Shown here piece by piece: positions 43,922 through 54,282 of a stretch of 64,000 bases of DNA; position 1 is the first letter of the stretch; the number at the start of each line of letters is the position of its first letter. Under the pieces are notes generated by a model, which was not told where the DNA came from, did no database searches, and saw only the letters and a program-made list of their open reading frames with translations. The DNA lies in assembly GCA_031763025.1 (NCBI GenBank), contig JASSKH010000028.1, positions 6,955,324-7,019,323 on the forward strand, written 5' to 3'. This stretch comes from Macrocystis pyrifera. Its lineage: Eukaryota > Sar > Phaeophyceae > Laminariales > Laminariaceae. A program made the position numbers and the translations under genes.

Positions 43922-44026
43922 TTACGGGGGTCCATAGTTAACAGGACCTATGGTACACATAAAAACCTATATATTTACCTATTTTTACTAACAAAATTTG
44001 GTCCCGTTAACTATGGACCGCCGTAA
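43922..44026. mobile_element. MITE-M1, copy 3
   Basis: Termini TTACGGGGGTCCATAGTTAA and mirror. The locus A intron lacks it (continuous near 14490), so the target site is visible. Confidence 0.8.
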
Positions 44027-44301
44027 TAATGTTCAGCACAACCCCCAACAACGGCGTTCACTCGCAAAACATATCTACCAGCTACTGTACATGAGTGCGG
44101 AGAAGAAGCAAAGCCGTTTACTCGCGAGCATTAATATATACATCGAAAAAAGGACAAGAAAAATCCAGGGAACCCATGGAGGGAAGCCTGCGGCTGCTGA
44201 CCGCTGTTGTTCCACGAGGGGCGGGGCCAGCTCGCCAGTACCACTGCCCCCCCCAACCTTTTAGAACCGCACGCACCCACGTTCTTATTTCAAGAACTAT
44301 T

Positions 44302-44408
44302 CAGCGGGACCATAGTAAATATGACCTACGGTACACACAAAAAAACTACGTATTTCCCTATTTTTACCAACAATATTCGGTCCTATTTACTATGGCCCCC
44401 CCGCAGTA
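44302..44408. mobile_element. MITE-M1, copy 4
   Basis: One terminus diverged (CAGCGGGACC). The core CCTACGGTACACACAAAAA is intact. Confidence 0.75.
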
Positions 44409-44947
44409 CATGAGTACATGGGAACACAAGTAGACAGAAGGAAGCAAGAATCAGAACACCAACACTTTGGACCACACAGGTAGAAAGGAAAACTTTCGCC
44501 CATGCACCAAAGCGCCGTTATACACAGCAGTACGTCGTGAGTCGTGAGTGAAATGCTGGGCGTGGAACAACGCACGGCCTGATCGAGAGCGAGACTTAAC
44601 GCTGGCATCTGTATTGTCGCCTTAACCCAAACAATCGAGTGGGGTGGATCGACGTTAAGCTGGGCGTGGGCATTGTAGTCAAGGCTTACACAGGTGCCCG
44701 CCTCCCGCCCCCCCTGCACAGTGTGGGTATAAACAAAGCATTGTGGGGACCTTGAACACGGTAGCAAACCCCACATGACGTCAACAACCTCTCAATTCGG
44801 TACGCCCGATAGTGTGCTACGTTCTTCAGCGTCTCTGCAAGGAGTTGTTTACGCCGGCATTTTTGAAGCGGGGGGGGGGTCCCGGCCACCTGTCTATGTA
44901 GTGCATACCAGCTACTTGTGAGTATGCAGCACCAGCCTATTGTCCTA

Positions 44948-45057
44948 TCACGGGGGGTCCATAGTTAATAGAACCTATGGGTATACATAAAACCCTATAT
45001 ATTTACCTATTTTTACTAACAAAAAATTGGTCCCGTTAACTATGGACCCCCGTAGTA
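44948..45057. mobile_element. MITE-M1, copy 5
   Basis: Same subtype as copy 3 (CCATAGTTAA/TTAACTATGG). Confidence 0.8.
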
Positions 45058-45691
45058 CCAGGTATGTATTAAGAAATAGGCAACACGACCTTTTTTTGTG
45101 GCGTTAAAGGTTACCGTGGCGGTCACAGTGCTGCAGTCCATCTGGCCACAAGCTCTCAGTAAGCAGCATGGAGCACTGCTGAAGAGGCAGGAGCATAACA
45201 AGTCAGCGTTATGAGGTCGACTTGCATGCAGCACGCACATACATACTGCTTTGAATTAACACGCACTTTTGAGGAGATGTTTTCTGAGTGATTTAAGGTT
45301 GAAGCACGTTGTTGGAGACAGGAAACCATATCATCAGGTACCAGGAAAACAAAAGTGCTTATTTCGTAATACTTGAGTCGTGACCGTGTACACGTTTGTT
45401 GTTCTCACATTAACTCATCGCAAAAAGGATATTGTAGATGGTCACAGGTCAGGATGTGACAAAACCTCCGACGTGGAAGAACACCTCAAGGAAAAGAGCG
45501 AAAAAAAGAATACCATGAAAATCCCAAAATCGAACCAAGGTGGCTCCCGTGGGAGTTTGGTCACCATCATGCTGCATACCAGGTACCAGGGATAATATGG
45601 TCTGGCTATATCCCGTGCGGCTGATTTCAGGGTCTGGTGGTATCCCCTTCCTCTCTCTCGCTGTTTTTTTTTTTGTTTTGCCCTCCCACAG

Positions 45692-46192
45692 ATAACAACA
45701 GACGACCCTGTGGAGGTCGAAAAAGCCCGGAAAGTCGCCTTAGTGCACATGTTCGTCGAAATCGTGGGGACCTTTAATTTTTGTGTTTCGGCGTGGTGCG
45801 GTTGGACACTAGCCCTGGCGATGTGGTCGTCGGGTCTCGTGGCGTGCTGCTTCAAAACCCGCATAGGGTACTTGCTGTGGGGTCTGGCCGGCGGGGTGCT
45901 GTTTGTTTCGCACGCGGCTGCGGCCATAGACGCTTTCGTACGGGAGCCGGATGCAGACTCTTTTCGTTATTGGCCCCCCTTCATAATCTTCGTCGCGCAG
46001 ATCATCCTGTGTGGTTTTAGTCTCTGCGTCACGAACACCGGATGCAAAACCGCTTCGGCAATCAATAGGCAATCGATCTGTCCGGTCGAGACCCAGATAG
46101 GCACGCCCCCATTCCAATTGTCGACGCACCACCCAGTAGTGGCGGGTGGCGTGCAACAACAACACCCGCCGGTCATCCAAATGTTGCCGTGA
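45692..46192 (+). CDS. PQT locus B, exon 2: four-segment membrane domain
   Basis: 166 residues in phase 0 after CCTCCCACAG. The exon opens I-T-T-D-D-P-V-E-V and has hydrophobic segments at about 15-33, 38-54, 59-82 and 98-117, with the family landmarks V-E-I, S-S-x-L-V-A-C-C, S-H-A and N-T-G-C-K. The tail is longer than in A and holds C-P-V-E-T-Q, a V-Q-Q-Q run and P-P-V-I. It is closest to locus A among the four. The first in-frame ATG inside the exon is at codon 20 (M-F-V-E-I), so without exon 1 the first segment would be lost. Function unknown. Confidence 0.75.
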   Translation: MTTDDPVEVEKARKVALVHMFVEIVGTFNFCVSAWCGWTLALAMWSSGLVACCFKTRIGYLLWGLAGGVLFVSHAAAAIDAFVREPDADSFRYWPPFIIFVAQIILCGFSLCVTNTGCKTASAINRQSICPVETQIGTPPFQLSTHHPVVAGGVQQQHPPVIQMLP

Positions 46193-46880
46193 CTCTTCAC
46201 CATACAACCAAGGGCAAACAAAATTATTCACGACACACCAAGTGCGATTTGCGAAAACGACGTCTCTCGCGGTGTTACTGTTTTTGGGGGCAGGTATGTA
46301 GATTACGAGTTTTTGCTCAGAAGCTCTCGTGCTTTCGTATGTATTGGAGTTTGAACCAACCCTCAAACGCAACGTGGATGTTCCCAGAGGTAACATTTTG
46401 CAGAGCACTCGCGACAATGCCGCGATGGACCAGACCTTCCCGAAGATTGTGCAGCAACATGTTGAAGTTTTCACAACAGGAGTGCTAGTGGCGTGCGGCT
46501 GCGGTCGTGTGCCGTTCCTTTTAAATACCGAATGAAGAGAGCAGGTTCGGCGCAGCCCCGGGGTTCGGCCAAGAATCCGTCTTCGCGAGGATTCGATGCT
46601 TCCCGTTTTTCTGGTGCGTAGATCGTAAACAGCCTTATTATCTCGCTCTGCTGGGAGGTTTCGGATCCAAGCCGGGTAGGAGACTAACAGTAGCTTTACT
46701 GGGTCATGTGAACGTGTTTCCAACAGAAGGTGCGCGGGCTCGGCCCCGCACGGTTCCCTAAGAGCTGTGTTTTTTTAAGGCGAGAGGCCGGAAAAGGGCA
46801 ACAGGAGACCGTGAGGGAAAGGGTGCAACAACAGCAACAAAAGGGGCACTGCTACTACTACGACTACTACTGCTAGTACT
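46193..46880 (+). other. Conserved downstream region of PQT locus B
   Basis: Aligns with 18932-19660. The run CAACAACAGCAACAAAAGG at about 46826 matches 19616-19634. The region then stops aligning at 46880 and resumes at 48525, so about 1.64 kb is an insertion relative to A. Confidence 0.6.
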
Positions 46881-47308
46881 GCTACTGCTATATCACAGGT
46901 ATACAGGACTGATTGATGTCGACACAAGCCGTACTACTCGAAAAAAATAATCGCACCTCCAGAAAAACTCGTCGAAGGACTGTTGACAACACAATATTCA
47001 GGTATGATCTAGAACTGCGGCTGCTTTCATGCCCTGCCGACGGCGCTCTGATGCTGCGGTCGTGGGGGGGCGGAAATATTTTAGGTGTCAAGGCGGTATC
47101 ATGTCCCGCTGACGGCATTTGACGCTGCGTCAAGGGGGAGCAGGAGGCATGTCATTGAGGTTAAGGGCCGCGTCTGGACGAAGGCGCTTGACTGCGCGGG
47201 GGGGCAGTAGGATGCATTCGAACAGTTGAAAGAAACACGGCCTGATTACCCTCCGCAGATCCGAGTGGAGCCTGTGGCTGCTATACCCTCACGACAACAA
47301 CACAACAC

Positions 47309-47608
47309 AGATTTTGAAGGCCGCGCACTCGCTATTGTACAGTAGCTGTTCAGGCGCAAGAAAAGAAATGTTTGTGATTTTTCATGGCCAAGAAAACACC
47401 TCTTGCGGCGTGTTATTTTTATCGTTTTAGTGTGTACCTGTTTTAGGCTCAAATGAATGACGGATTTTGAAGGCCGTGCACTCGCTATTGTAGTTGTTCA
47501 GGGGCAGGAAAAGAAATGTTCGTGATTTTTCATGGCCAAAAACACCTCTCGCGGCGTGTTATTTTTATCGTTTTAGTATGTACCTGTTTTAGGCTCAAAT
47601 GAAACAGG
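47309..47608 (+). repeat. Tandem duplication of about 145-153 bp
   Basis: Two copies starting GATTTTGAAGGCCG(C/T)GCACT and ending GTTTTAGGCTCAAATGAA, with few differences. It lies in the 1.64-kb insertion of locus B downstream DNA. Confidence 0.8.
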
Positions 47609-47643
47609 TGTACCTTTTTTTTTTACACTTTTCCAATCAACCA

Positions 47644-47748
47644 TTACGGGGGACCATAGTAAATAGGACCTACGGTACACACAAAAACCTATATATTTAC
47701 CAATTTTTACTAACAATATTTGGTCCTATTTATTATGGTCCCCCGTAA
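47644..47748. mobile_element. MITE-M1, copy 6
   Basis: The best-preserved copy: TTACGGGGGACCATAGTAAA against its mirror, with only one or two mismatches. Confidence 0.85.
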
Positions 47749-48524
47749 TAATATGCCATACAATCGATCAAATACCTGGTACCAGGTGCCTGGTAATGCA
47801 CTCGAAAAGCCCAACCAACGCGACAAAAAAACAGGATTAATTGCAAGTATCGTCATACAGTCGTACCAAGTCGTACTCGCAAAAAAACGTACCCCCAGTT
47901 AAGCTACTCATAGTTCAAGACACCACTCTGTGTCACGGTTCAGGACCGTTTCAGGAGGACGACATTCGTTTTCGTACCGGAAGGGGCCGCGTCATTTATC
48001 GCCCCTCACCAATCTGTGGATTGCCATCCTTTTCGTAGCCGAGTTGTAGATGAAGTTAGCGCTGCCGGCAATGTAGACGTCTGAAGATTCAACATGCAGA
48101 GCACCTGCTCCGTAGGCGAACCCACCTTTCCACTTGTTGTAGTCATCGTTCTCGACCTGTGGTACAAAGTGATCATTTCACCATCTGTACATTGGGAGAC
48201 CTTCTACTCTGCTGTACCTACATCATACAGCAGTCGTATACCTGGTATATCGTACCTGCCCCTTACATCGTACATACTCTCTTCCGCAGCATCAGCGTCT
48301 GCATGTACTGTACTTACCCCGTGCATACTCCCTTTTACCTGTATGATGGTACTACGAACTGCTGCCGTACATGGTACCTGGATACAGGATTGCTAGCATC
48401 ATCATCGCAGTGTGCATGTACTCGAAACGAATGACCCTCCGACAGTACCCTCCGTGTGTTCTGGGTCAATCTCCTGCTGCTGCTGTGCTGTGTGGTTATT
48501 TGTAATGGTATCAACACTGCACCC

Positions 48525-48805
48525 GTGTGTTAAAGTAGGCACCGTGGGTTCATCATGGATTCATCACATTTTCGATCGCCATGTACGTATACCTCTGTTG
48601 TATGACAACGACGTGCTTTATTTTCTCTCCGATGGTTCTTGGTATAGCGCGGCACACGAGCAGTACTCTCTCTCTCGTAGCAGCAGTAGAAGTAAATGGT
48701 TCCAAAGAAGACGTGCACCACAGCGGTTGTGGTCAAGATCACGGATAGTACTCGAAGCGGCGAGCGGGTAAAGATGCAAGGAAGAATGTTCTTACACCAC
48801 AGGTA
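48525..48805 (+). other. Distal conserved block of the locus B duplication
   Basis: Aligns with 19665-19930. This is the right limit of the segmental duplication. The fold-back element (A) and gypsy element A (B) start just beyond it. Confidence 0.6.
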
Positions 48806-48919
48806 GATAGGTGCACTCCTTCAAGGCTGAAACAGCTCACTGATTACAGCCAATGCCCTCTCCTCCACCTCAACCACAACACAGGTAAGTTAGTCCAGAA
48901 ACCAGGAACTGAGGCCTGA

Positions 48920-50050
48920 TCAGAGCTTGGCATTCTGAACAGACGGCACAACCAGAAAAAACACAAGCGTCGTTTCGGTCACTCGCGTGGGCAGCACCAC
49001 GGCCAGGGTCAGCAGAACAGACAAAGCGATGACTACAACACACACGCGGAACGAGGACACCAGCAGTTTAACTCTGGCCATCTCGGTCGTGGTCCGACCG
49101 CCACTGCTTCTTCCTCCCCAGCTCCTCCCTCGGGGATTCGCTACGGTTTTTCGCATAACTCGGGCGGCAACCCGAAGGGACGCCAGCCAGGCACCTTCCG
49201 CGCCGGTAACTGACAAGTCGACGGCGGTTCGGCCTCTCCTGCCCGTCCGCTGCCAGCATTGCCGGGAAAAAAAAACATTGATTTCACAAGATGCTCGTGT
49301 CCTAGGCTCGCTCAGCGCTCAGCGCTCAGCACCGACCTGCCCCGATCTCGCCCCGCACGTTGCCCCGTACTTCGGACCGACGCAGCGACTCAACCTCATT
49401 TGTTTCGCCGGGAAGCCCCCGGGCGCCTCCCCTGGCGTCGGGAGCCCGCGCCTCCAACGCCGCTCCCCTCACCCTGGGCACGAAAGCAAGGGCGCTCTCC
49501 CGAACCACGCACCGCGCAGCACCACGAGTGTCGCACCATCGCGTCGTTTGTTTTGGCGAGGGTGTCCCCCTCCTTCACTTCCCGGCCATGCGGTGGCGGT
49601 CGGTTTGAGGTGCGGGAAGGCCAACACCGAAACCCCGAGATCTCGGTTGAACCTCGACTCGGCGTTTCCTCGCAATAACGGTGGTCGCTCCACCCTTTTT
49701 CCTATCAAGGAGGAATCGACAAGATTAGCTACCTTGTCCCCCTTCCCCACCAGGTCTACTGGACGGATGCCCTCGCCGGTGGACACGTTGTTGCCCCCCA
49801 CCCGAGCACCGTTCTTGAAGTCGTCTACGGGGTCTGCAGACCCCCTCTCTCGTCTTCGCGCACCCCACTCCACGTGTGCAGCGCTCCTTCGGCTCCAGTG
49901 GAACAGGAGAAACCTGACACTGCCCGTCGAGCCAGTGGTGACTCCACGGCCTCCGGTCAGATCAACCGGTCAGCGTACCCGTTATGTTCGGAAGAATCGC
50001 AGCTCTCGTCAAGAAAAACGGGCTCAGAGCCCCCTGCCCCCTTTGACCTA
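48920..50050 (+). pseudogene. Gypsy A gag-like region with broken zinc knuckle
   Basis: The first part (to about 49210) is best read in a Gln/His/Gly-rich frame. A knuckle start C-Q-H-C at 49253-49264 is followed, after a 9-A run that shifts the frame, by D-F-T-R-C. This fits a C-x2-C-x4-x-x4-C knuckle with the His altered. The later part is Pro/Ser/Arg-rich and low in information. The 354-codon frame at 48987-50051 probably spans mixed frames. Confidence 0.5.
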
Positions 50051-50261
50051 GGACAGAGACCATGGGGCGCAGCAAGAGAACCTTCTGGCGATTGTTTGCG
50101 TACGGGCAATGGTGACACAGAGCCAATATACGTGGAGCCGGACTCGCCGCGTGCACCAGGGGCTCAGTGTTCTCAAAAAGAAACACACTCCCCCACACGC
50201 ACACCGCAACTGCGGCCACCGAGGACTCGGCACTGTCGGTCTTTGACCCTGCTCTCGAATA

Positions 50262-50745
50262 TTCAACGGAGCGGATGGTTCTGCTCTGGCAGCCCCCCTC
50301 TTATTTTTCGCAGTGGTCACTCTCGTCTTTTGTCGTTGACGATGTGTCATGTTCCTACGCGGGAGCAGTATATGATGTCTGAAAAGGCTCGCCTTTTTCA
50401 GCACCACAACGCAGCGGAGCGGATTACGGCCTCGCCAGACCCACGCGAGCACAAACGCCTCGGTCGAGGCGTGCAGAATGCGCTATCTGGGACCGCGTTC
50501 GGGAAGACGCCGTCCTTGCTGGTACTTTTGCGAAATCCACCCAAAACCCAGCCATGAAGCAGCACCTATGGAGTACTGGCACCAAACGTTTGGCCGAAGC
50601 CAGCCCCTTTGACCCCGTGTGGGGCATCGGTTTCCGGGAAGACGACCCCAAGGCTCAAGACCCCTCTCGGTGGCGTAGGGAACATTTGCTCGGGAAAGCT
50701 CTTTCCGCCATTCGTGACACCCTTCGCGCAAGTCAAGCCGGGCTG
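50262..50745 (+). pseudogene. NADAR-like (YbiA/DUF1768) domain in the gypsy A polyprotein
   Basis: Reading frames joined at about 50360 and 50470 follow the NADAR pattern in order. They give F-S-Q-W and F-V-V-D-D (50300-50340), E-Q-Y-M-M-S-E-K-A-R-L-F (50367-50402), A-A-E-R-I, K-R-L-G-R-G (50454-50471), W-D-R-V-R (50490-50504), Q-N-P-A-M (50542-50556), S-T-G-T-K-R-L-A-E-A-S-P with W-G-I-G-F (50573-50632), and L-L-G-K-A-L-S-A-I-R (50687-50716). NADAR proteins of known function act on ADP-ribose or riboflavin-pathway compounds as N-glycosidases. A role in this element is not known to me. The expected catalytic-site pattern (E of E-Q-Y, and the W-G-I-G loop) is visible. Two compensating frameshifts disrupt it. 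It precedes the protease by about 0.25 kb. Gypsy B shows no sign of it. Confidence 0.7.
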
Positions 50746-50828
50746 GCATACCCCGCCTCCTCTCATCAATTTTGCAATCCGACCTCGCCCGACAGAATTC
50801 ATGAGATTCACCAGCGCCGCCTCGCCCT

Positions 50829-51631
50829 TTGGCCGTGGCCCGCGCATGCCCAGGTCCTCTCAGAGAATTTTCGACCTGTTTTTCTGACGCGCCTGCTGGT
50901 CACAGCCTCGACGTCTTGGTTGTCGCACCTAGTGTCGACCCCTCCCTCGCGCTGCCAGAACACGGCCCCTGGCTCGTCGGGGGCACCATCACCCTCGACG
51001 ACGCCTCTTGTACAACCCAAATCGTGATTCACAGCGGAGCTGGCGTCCTCGCCCCTTTTGGTTGTGTGGCGCTTCTAGACACTGGCTCCCCACAGACTTT
51101 TCGACGGGACGTTTTGGATCGCATGCTCTCGGTTGCGACGGCATCCTTCGCGTGCGAGCAGAAATGCGCGCCTCGTTCTTGGGGGGTTTTGGCGAATCGG
51201 CCCCTCTGAAAACTTCGACAAGTGTACGCCTGAGCGTTCAATTTTTTCGAGAAAATGAGTCTACGTGCTCCCTCGCAGTTTGGGCCTGCGTGGTCCCCCC
51301 CTCAGTGATGCAGCATGCAGTACTGCTGGGACGCGAAAGCTGGATGCCTTTTAATAGCCGCTCCTACCGCTCCCTGCCACCTCGACCGTCTGACCAACGC
51401 GTTTTTGGTGAACCAGAGTTAGTTCACCACGCCCCGGCAGGCATGTCCGTTTACGCCAATGACCCCGCCGCTTCGGGTAGTGGCTTCGATCTACGAGGGC
51501 GCTGCAGGCGTCACCCTGTCCGACGATCCTCAACTGCTTGCTGTCAACTTGGTTCACAGCGATGGCTTCCCGTAACTCACCGGACACTGCTTGATCGACA
51601 TGATGCCCCAGCCCGACCTACCCTCGGTTGA
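50829..51631 (+). pseudogene. Gypsy A aspartic protease
   Basis: Starts in the 126-codon frame at 50829, with the catalytic D-T-G (51078-51086) in L-L-D-T-G-S-P. Continuation shifts to the frame of 51008-51631, where V-V-P-P-S-V-M-Q-H-A-V-L-L-G-R (about 51292-51336) and S-W-M-P-F follow. The same landmarks mark the protease of gypsy B. One frameshift lies near 51190. Confidence 0.8.
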
Positions 51632-52061
51632 GGAGCACTTCGTCGCCTCCGGACGACAATTTCTTCCCCTCGTTGGAGTGGCGGACCTCGAGCCGGGGGA
51701 TATCCTCGGCGTCGCCTACGCCCCACTGCTGAGCGTCCCGCTGGACGCTTTGCAGCAGAACAGCCGAGCCCCCAGCCCTCCCTCCGGACTATCTGAGGTG
51801 TCTCCAGTCTCAGCAGCTACAGCTTCCCCCCTTTCAGCTCCAGTCTCGACCTCGCCTGCGTTGCTTCAGCCTTTGAACCCAGAACAGTGCTCTTCGTTCC
51901 TGCGCGTCTGGGCGCGTTTGCCGTTACATCTACGAGTGGTAGCTTTTGACCTTCACGGCACGGACTGGAGGACCCATTCAGCCATCGAACAGCTGGAGGA
52001 TGTTCTCTGAGAATATTCTGACGTTTTCTCGAGGTCCAAGTCGGAGTTTGGGTCGTGCTCG

Positions 52062-52967
52062 TTGATGCCTTTCGTGATTTCGGTCCTGGCAGGAAGCGCT
52101 CCTGTCACGTCCAGGCCGCACCACATCAATCCCATCCTAGCCAAGGAAGTGGAGGCTACCTTGGACCAGTACCTCGCGGCAGACCTGATCCAGCACTCGA
52201 CCTCTCCGTGCTCGAGCCCGCTGGTAGTATTTCCGAAAAAGTCTGGAGGCGTTCGGCTCACCGTGAACTACAAGAAACTCAACCAGATCAGCAGCCTCAG
52301 CCGGTTGCCTATTCCTCGCGTAGACCAAGTCCTCGACTCCCTGGGGAAGGGACGGGTGTTTTCCCTCTTCGATTTGGTCTCCTCGTTCCACCAGATTACC
52401 GCGCACAGGAACATCGTCCCTCTCGCGGCGTTTGGCACTCCCACGGGCCTCTACGAGTGGCTCGTCTTGCCCCAAAGCAGCAGTGCGTCGCCCGGCTGGT
52501 TCGTCAAAGTGATTAACGAAGTCATTAAAGGTCTGGGACAGGTGGTGGCCTACCTCGATGATGTGATCGTTTTCGGTTCTGATCCGACGGCCCACGTCAA
52601 GACGATACGAACCCTCTTCGAACGCCTGCACAAACACAACCCCTCAAAGGCTCGCCTCGGCGCCACGGATGCAAATTTTCTGGGCCACTCCATTTCACTC
52701 GCGGGTGTACGCCCGAATGCAGATAAATTTTCGGCTTTGATGAAAATGCCCGTGCCCAAGAACCTCAAGCAGGTCCGTGCGCTGATGGGCGGCGTGGGAT
52801 ATTATCGCAAATTCCTGCCCGATCTCCCCAAACGGATACGCCTCCTCACCGTCCTTCTCCGGAAGGGGGTTAAGTACGTCTTTACGCCGGCTATGGAAGC
52901 TATCGTCCGCCAGATCCTCGCCGAGCTGCCCCACCGATTTTGGTCTTCCGTGACTGGGATGCCGTAG
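52062..52967 (+). CDS. Gypsy A reverse transcriptase (301-codon open frame)
   Basis: An uninterrupted RT domain. It has the entry motif A-A-D-L-I-Q, P-L-V-V-F-P-K-K with G-G-V-R-L-T-V-N-Y-K-K-L-N, L-P-I-P-R-V, the D-L-V-S-S-F-H-Q-I block, the catalytic A-Y-L-D-D-V (YLDD at 52551-52562), F-L-G-H-S-I-S and G-G-V-G-Y-Y-R-K-F-L-P in the connection. In gypsy elements it copies the RNA genome into DNA. The first Asp of the active triad (F-D-L, near 52370) is present. The motif P-M-G-L usual before the primer grip is changed to a Ser-rich stretch (L-P-Q-S-S-S-A-S-P). The frame ends at 52967, where RNase H continues in another frame. Confidence 0.85.
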   Translation: MMPFVISVLAGSAPVTSRPHHINPILAKEVEATLDQYLAADLIQHSTSPCSSPLVVFPKKSGGVRLTVNYKKLNQISSLSRLPIPRVDQVLDSLGKGRVFSLFDLVSSFHQITAHRNIVPLAAFGTPTGLYEWLVLPQSSSASPGWFVKVINEVIKGLGQVVAYLDDVIVFGSDPTAHVKTIRTLFERLHKHNPSKARLGATDANFLGHSISLAGVRPNADKFSALMKMPVPKNLKQVRALMGGVGYYRKFLPDLPKRIRLLTVLLRKGVKYVFTPAMEAIVRQILAELPHRFWSSVTGMP

Positions 52968-53470
52968 CCGACGACTCCCGCCCCTTCCATGTGCACTGCG
53001 ACACCTGAATCGACGGATTTGGTGCCGCGCTCGAACAAGAACAACCGGACGGCTCGGCACGGCCCATTGCTTATATCAGCCGCGCCACCCTCGAATCCGA
53101 GCGGCACTGGACCCCGCTGGACCTGGAAGCTGGCAGCATTGTCTGGGCCATCAAAGGACTTTGAAGATACCTATGTGGCATGAATTTTCGCACTTTTTCC
53201 GATCACGAAGTGCTTGAGAACTTACGCATAGTAGGGGACCACAACGCGCGAGTCCACCGGTGACTCGAGTTCCTTACCTCCTTCGACTACACCCTCCAGT
53301 ACCGCAAGGGCATCGCCAATGGAAACGCTGATTTTTTTTCCCGCTTGCCGGAGCCCGCCACAGAACACGACCGCAGTGAGTCTAGCCCCCTGTCGAGGAC
53401 GGTGGTATCTTCCTCATCCGAGCCTGCGGGCTTCGCGCTCGCTCTTCGCCCACCCCTGGTGTCGGTTTGA
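52930..53470 (+). pseudogene. Gypsy A RNase H with three in-frame TGA
   Basis: Continues the RT in a shifted frame: I-D-G-F-G-A-A-L-E-Q, R-P-I-A-Y-I-S-R-A-T-L, E-R-H-W-T-P-L-D-L-E-A, the D-H-E motif and a final N-A-D-F-F-S-R-L-P. Stops TGA occur in C-D-T-stop-I-D-G, G-L-stop-R-Y and V-H-R-stop-L-E-F. Two of them fit transition changes of Arg or Trp codons. Confidence 0.8.
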
Positions 53471-53736
53471 GTGGGCTGGTGCCCCACACGGAAGGTGCCG
53501 TCTTGGGCGGGCTGCCTTTCACCTCTTCGCATTTTCGCGATTTTCGCGCGCACGGGCCACGTACGAGGATGACTACCTCTCTGCTTCTTCGGGGAGATTC
53601 GTCCCTCATGTAGCCACCGTCGATCGCCGTCCTTGCTTGCGGGTTTTTTCACCTACCGCCAACCCCGCTTTCGCTTCGGTTTTTTGTCGTACCCTCCGGG
53701 GGCGACCAGGGCTCTGCAGAAGCCCCCGCTGAAGCG

Positions 53737-54282
53737 ATGATTGTCGCCCAGCGCACTCCTCTCCCGACGAGCACTTTACAGGGAGAAGATGCCGTGATCA
53801 CTGATCCGGCCGCGTCAGCCTCTCAGCCGCCTGGTAACCCGGCGCCTCTGAATATCTTGCCGCCTTCAGGCCGCGCATCTCCACTCGGACGCGCCGACGA
53901 ACAGCCGCTGCCGCTGGCACGGCACCGCCTGCAGTTGATTATGGGTTCGGGCCCAGCGGGGCCCCTAGACCATCCGTCCGGCGTGCTATCATCCCGCCGC
54001 GAGCCCCTCGGCCGCGACCCCACCGCACCCGTCGTTATGGCCCCGGCTCCTTCCGTCTCGTCGATCCCCACGGTACCCATCCCGTCCGACCACGACCGCG
54101 CCGAGCCCGTGGGAAATCCTTTTTTACGGCTTCCGCCGCCAACTGACGCACCGCTCGTAACCACGACCGACTTGGACGCCGGCTGCCTCAGTTCGACGAT
54201 TCCGCAGCGCGCTATTCGCACGCTGACTGGGCTCGGGAACAACAGGCCGAGCCCGCGTACAACGCCGCCATGCGCCACATAG
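53737..54282 (+). CDS. Gypsy A Pro-rich linker frame
   Basis: A 181-codon frame between RNase H and integrase, rich in Pro, Ala, Ser and Arg and without a catalytic motif. Probably part of the polyprotein. Confidence 0.35.
   Translation: MIVAQRTPLPTSTLQGEDAVITDPAASASQPPGNPAPLNILPPSGRASPLGRADEQPLPLARHRLQLIMGSGPAGPLDHPSGVLSSRREPLGRDPTAPVVMAPAPSVSSIPTVPIPSDHDRAEPVGNPFLRLPPPTDAPLVTTTDLDAGCLSSTIPQRAIRTLTGLGNNRPSPRTTPPCAT

Larger units (their letters stand above)
40729..45691 (+). other. Inferred intron of PQT locus B, 5.0 kb
   Basis: Bounded by GTGAGT and CCACAG. It aligns in blocks with the locus A intron. Insertions specific to B are MITE-M1 copies 2-5. A short direct repeat (GGGTAATCGATCGAT at about 42037 and 42420) brackets the 42.07-42.4 kb stretch. 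Confidence 0.6.

Noticed and set aside
45809-46723. 304-codon minus-strand frame antisense to PQT exon 2 of locus B
   Set aside because: It overlaps the exon in the opposite sense, and the matching strand of locus A is broken by stops. It is most likely a shadow of exon 2 and its flank.
50554-50557. ATGA stop-start overlap as a translational coupling signal in gypsy A
   Set aside because: The downstream frame is already the better NADAR-like frame upstream of the ATG, so the overlap is a by-product of frameshift decay.
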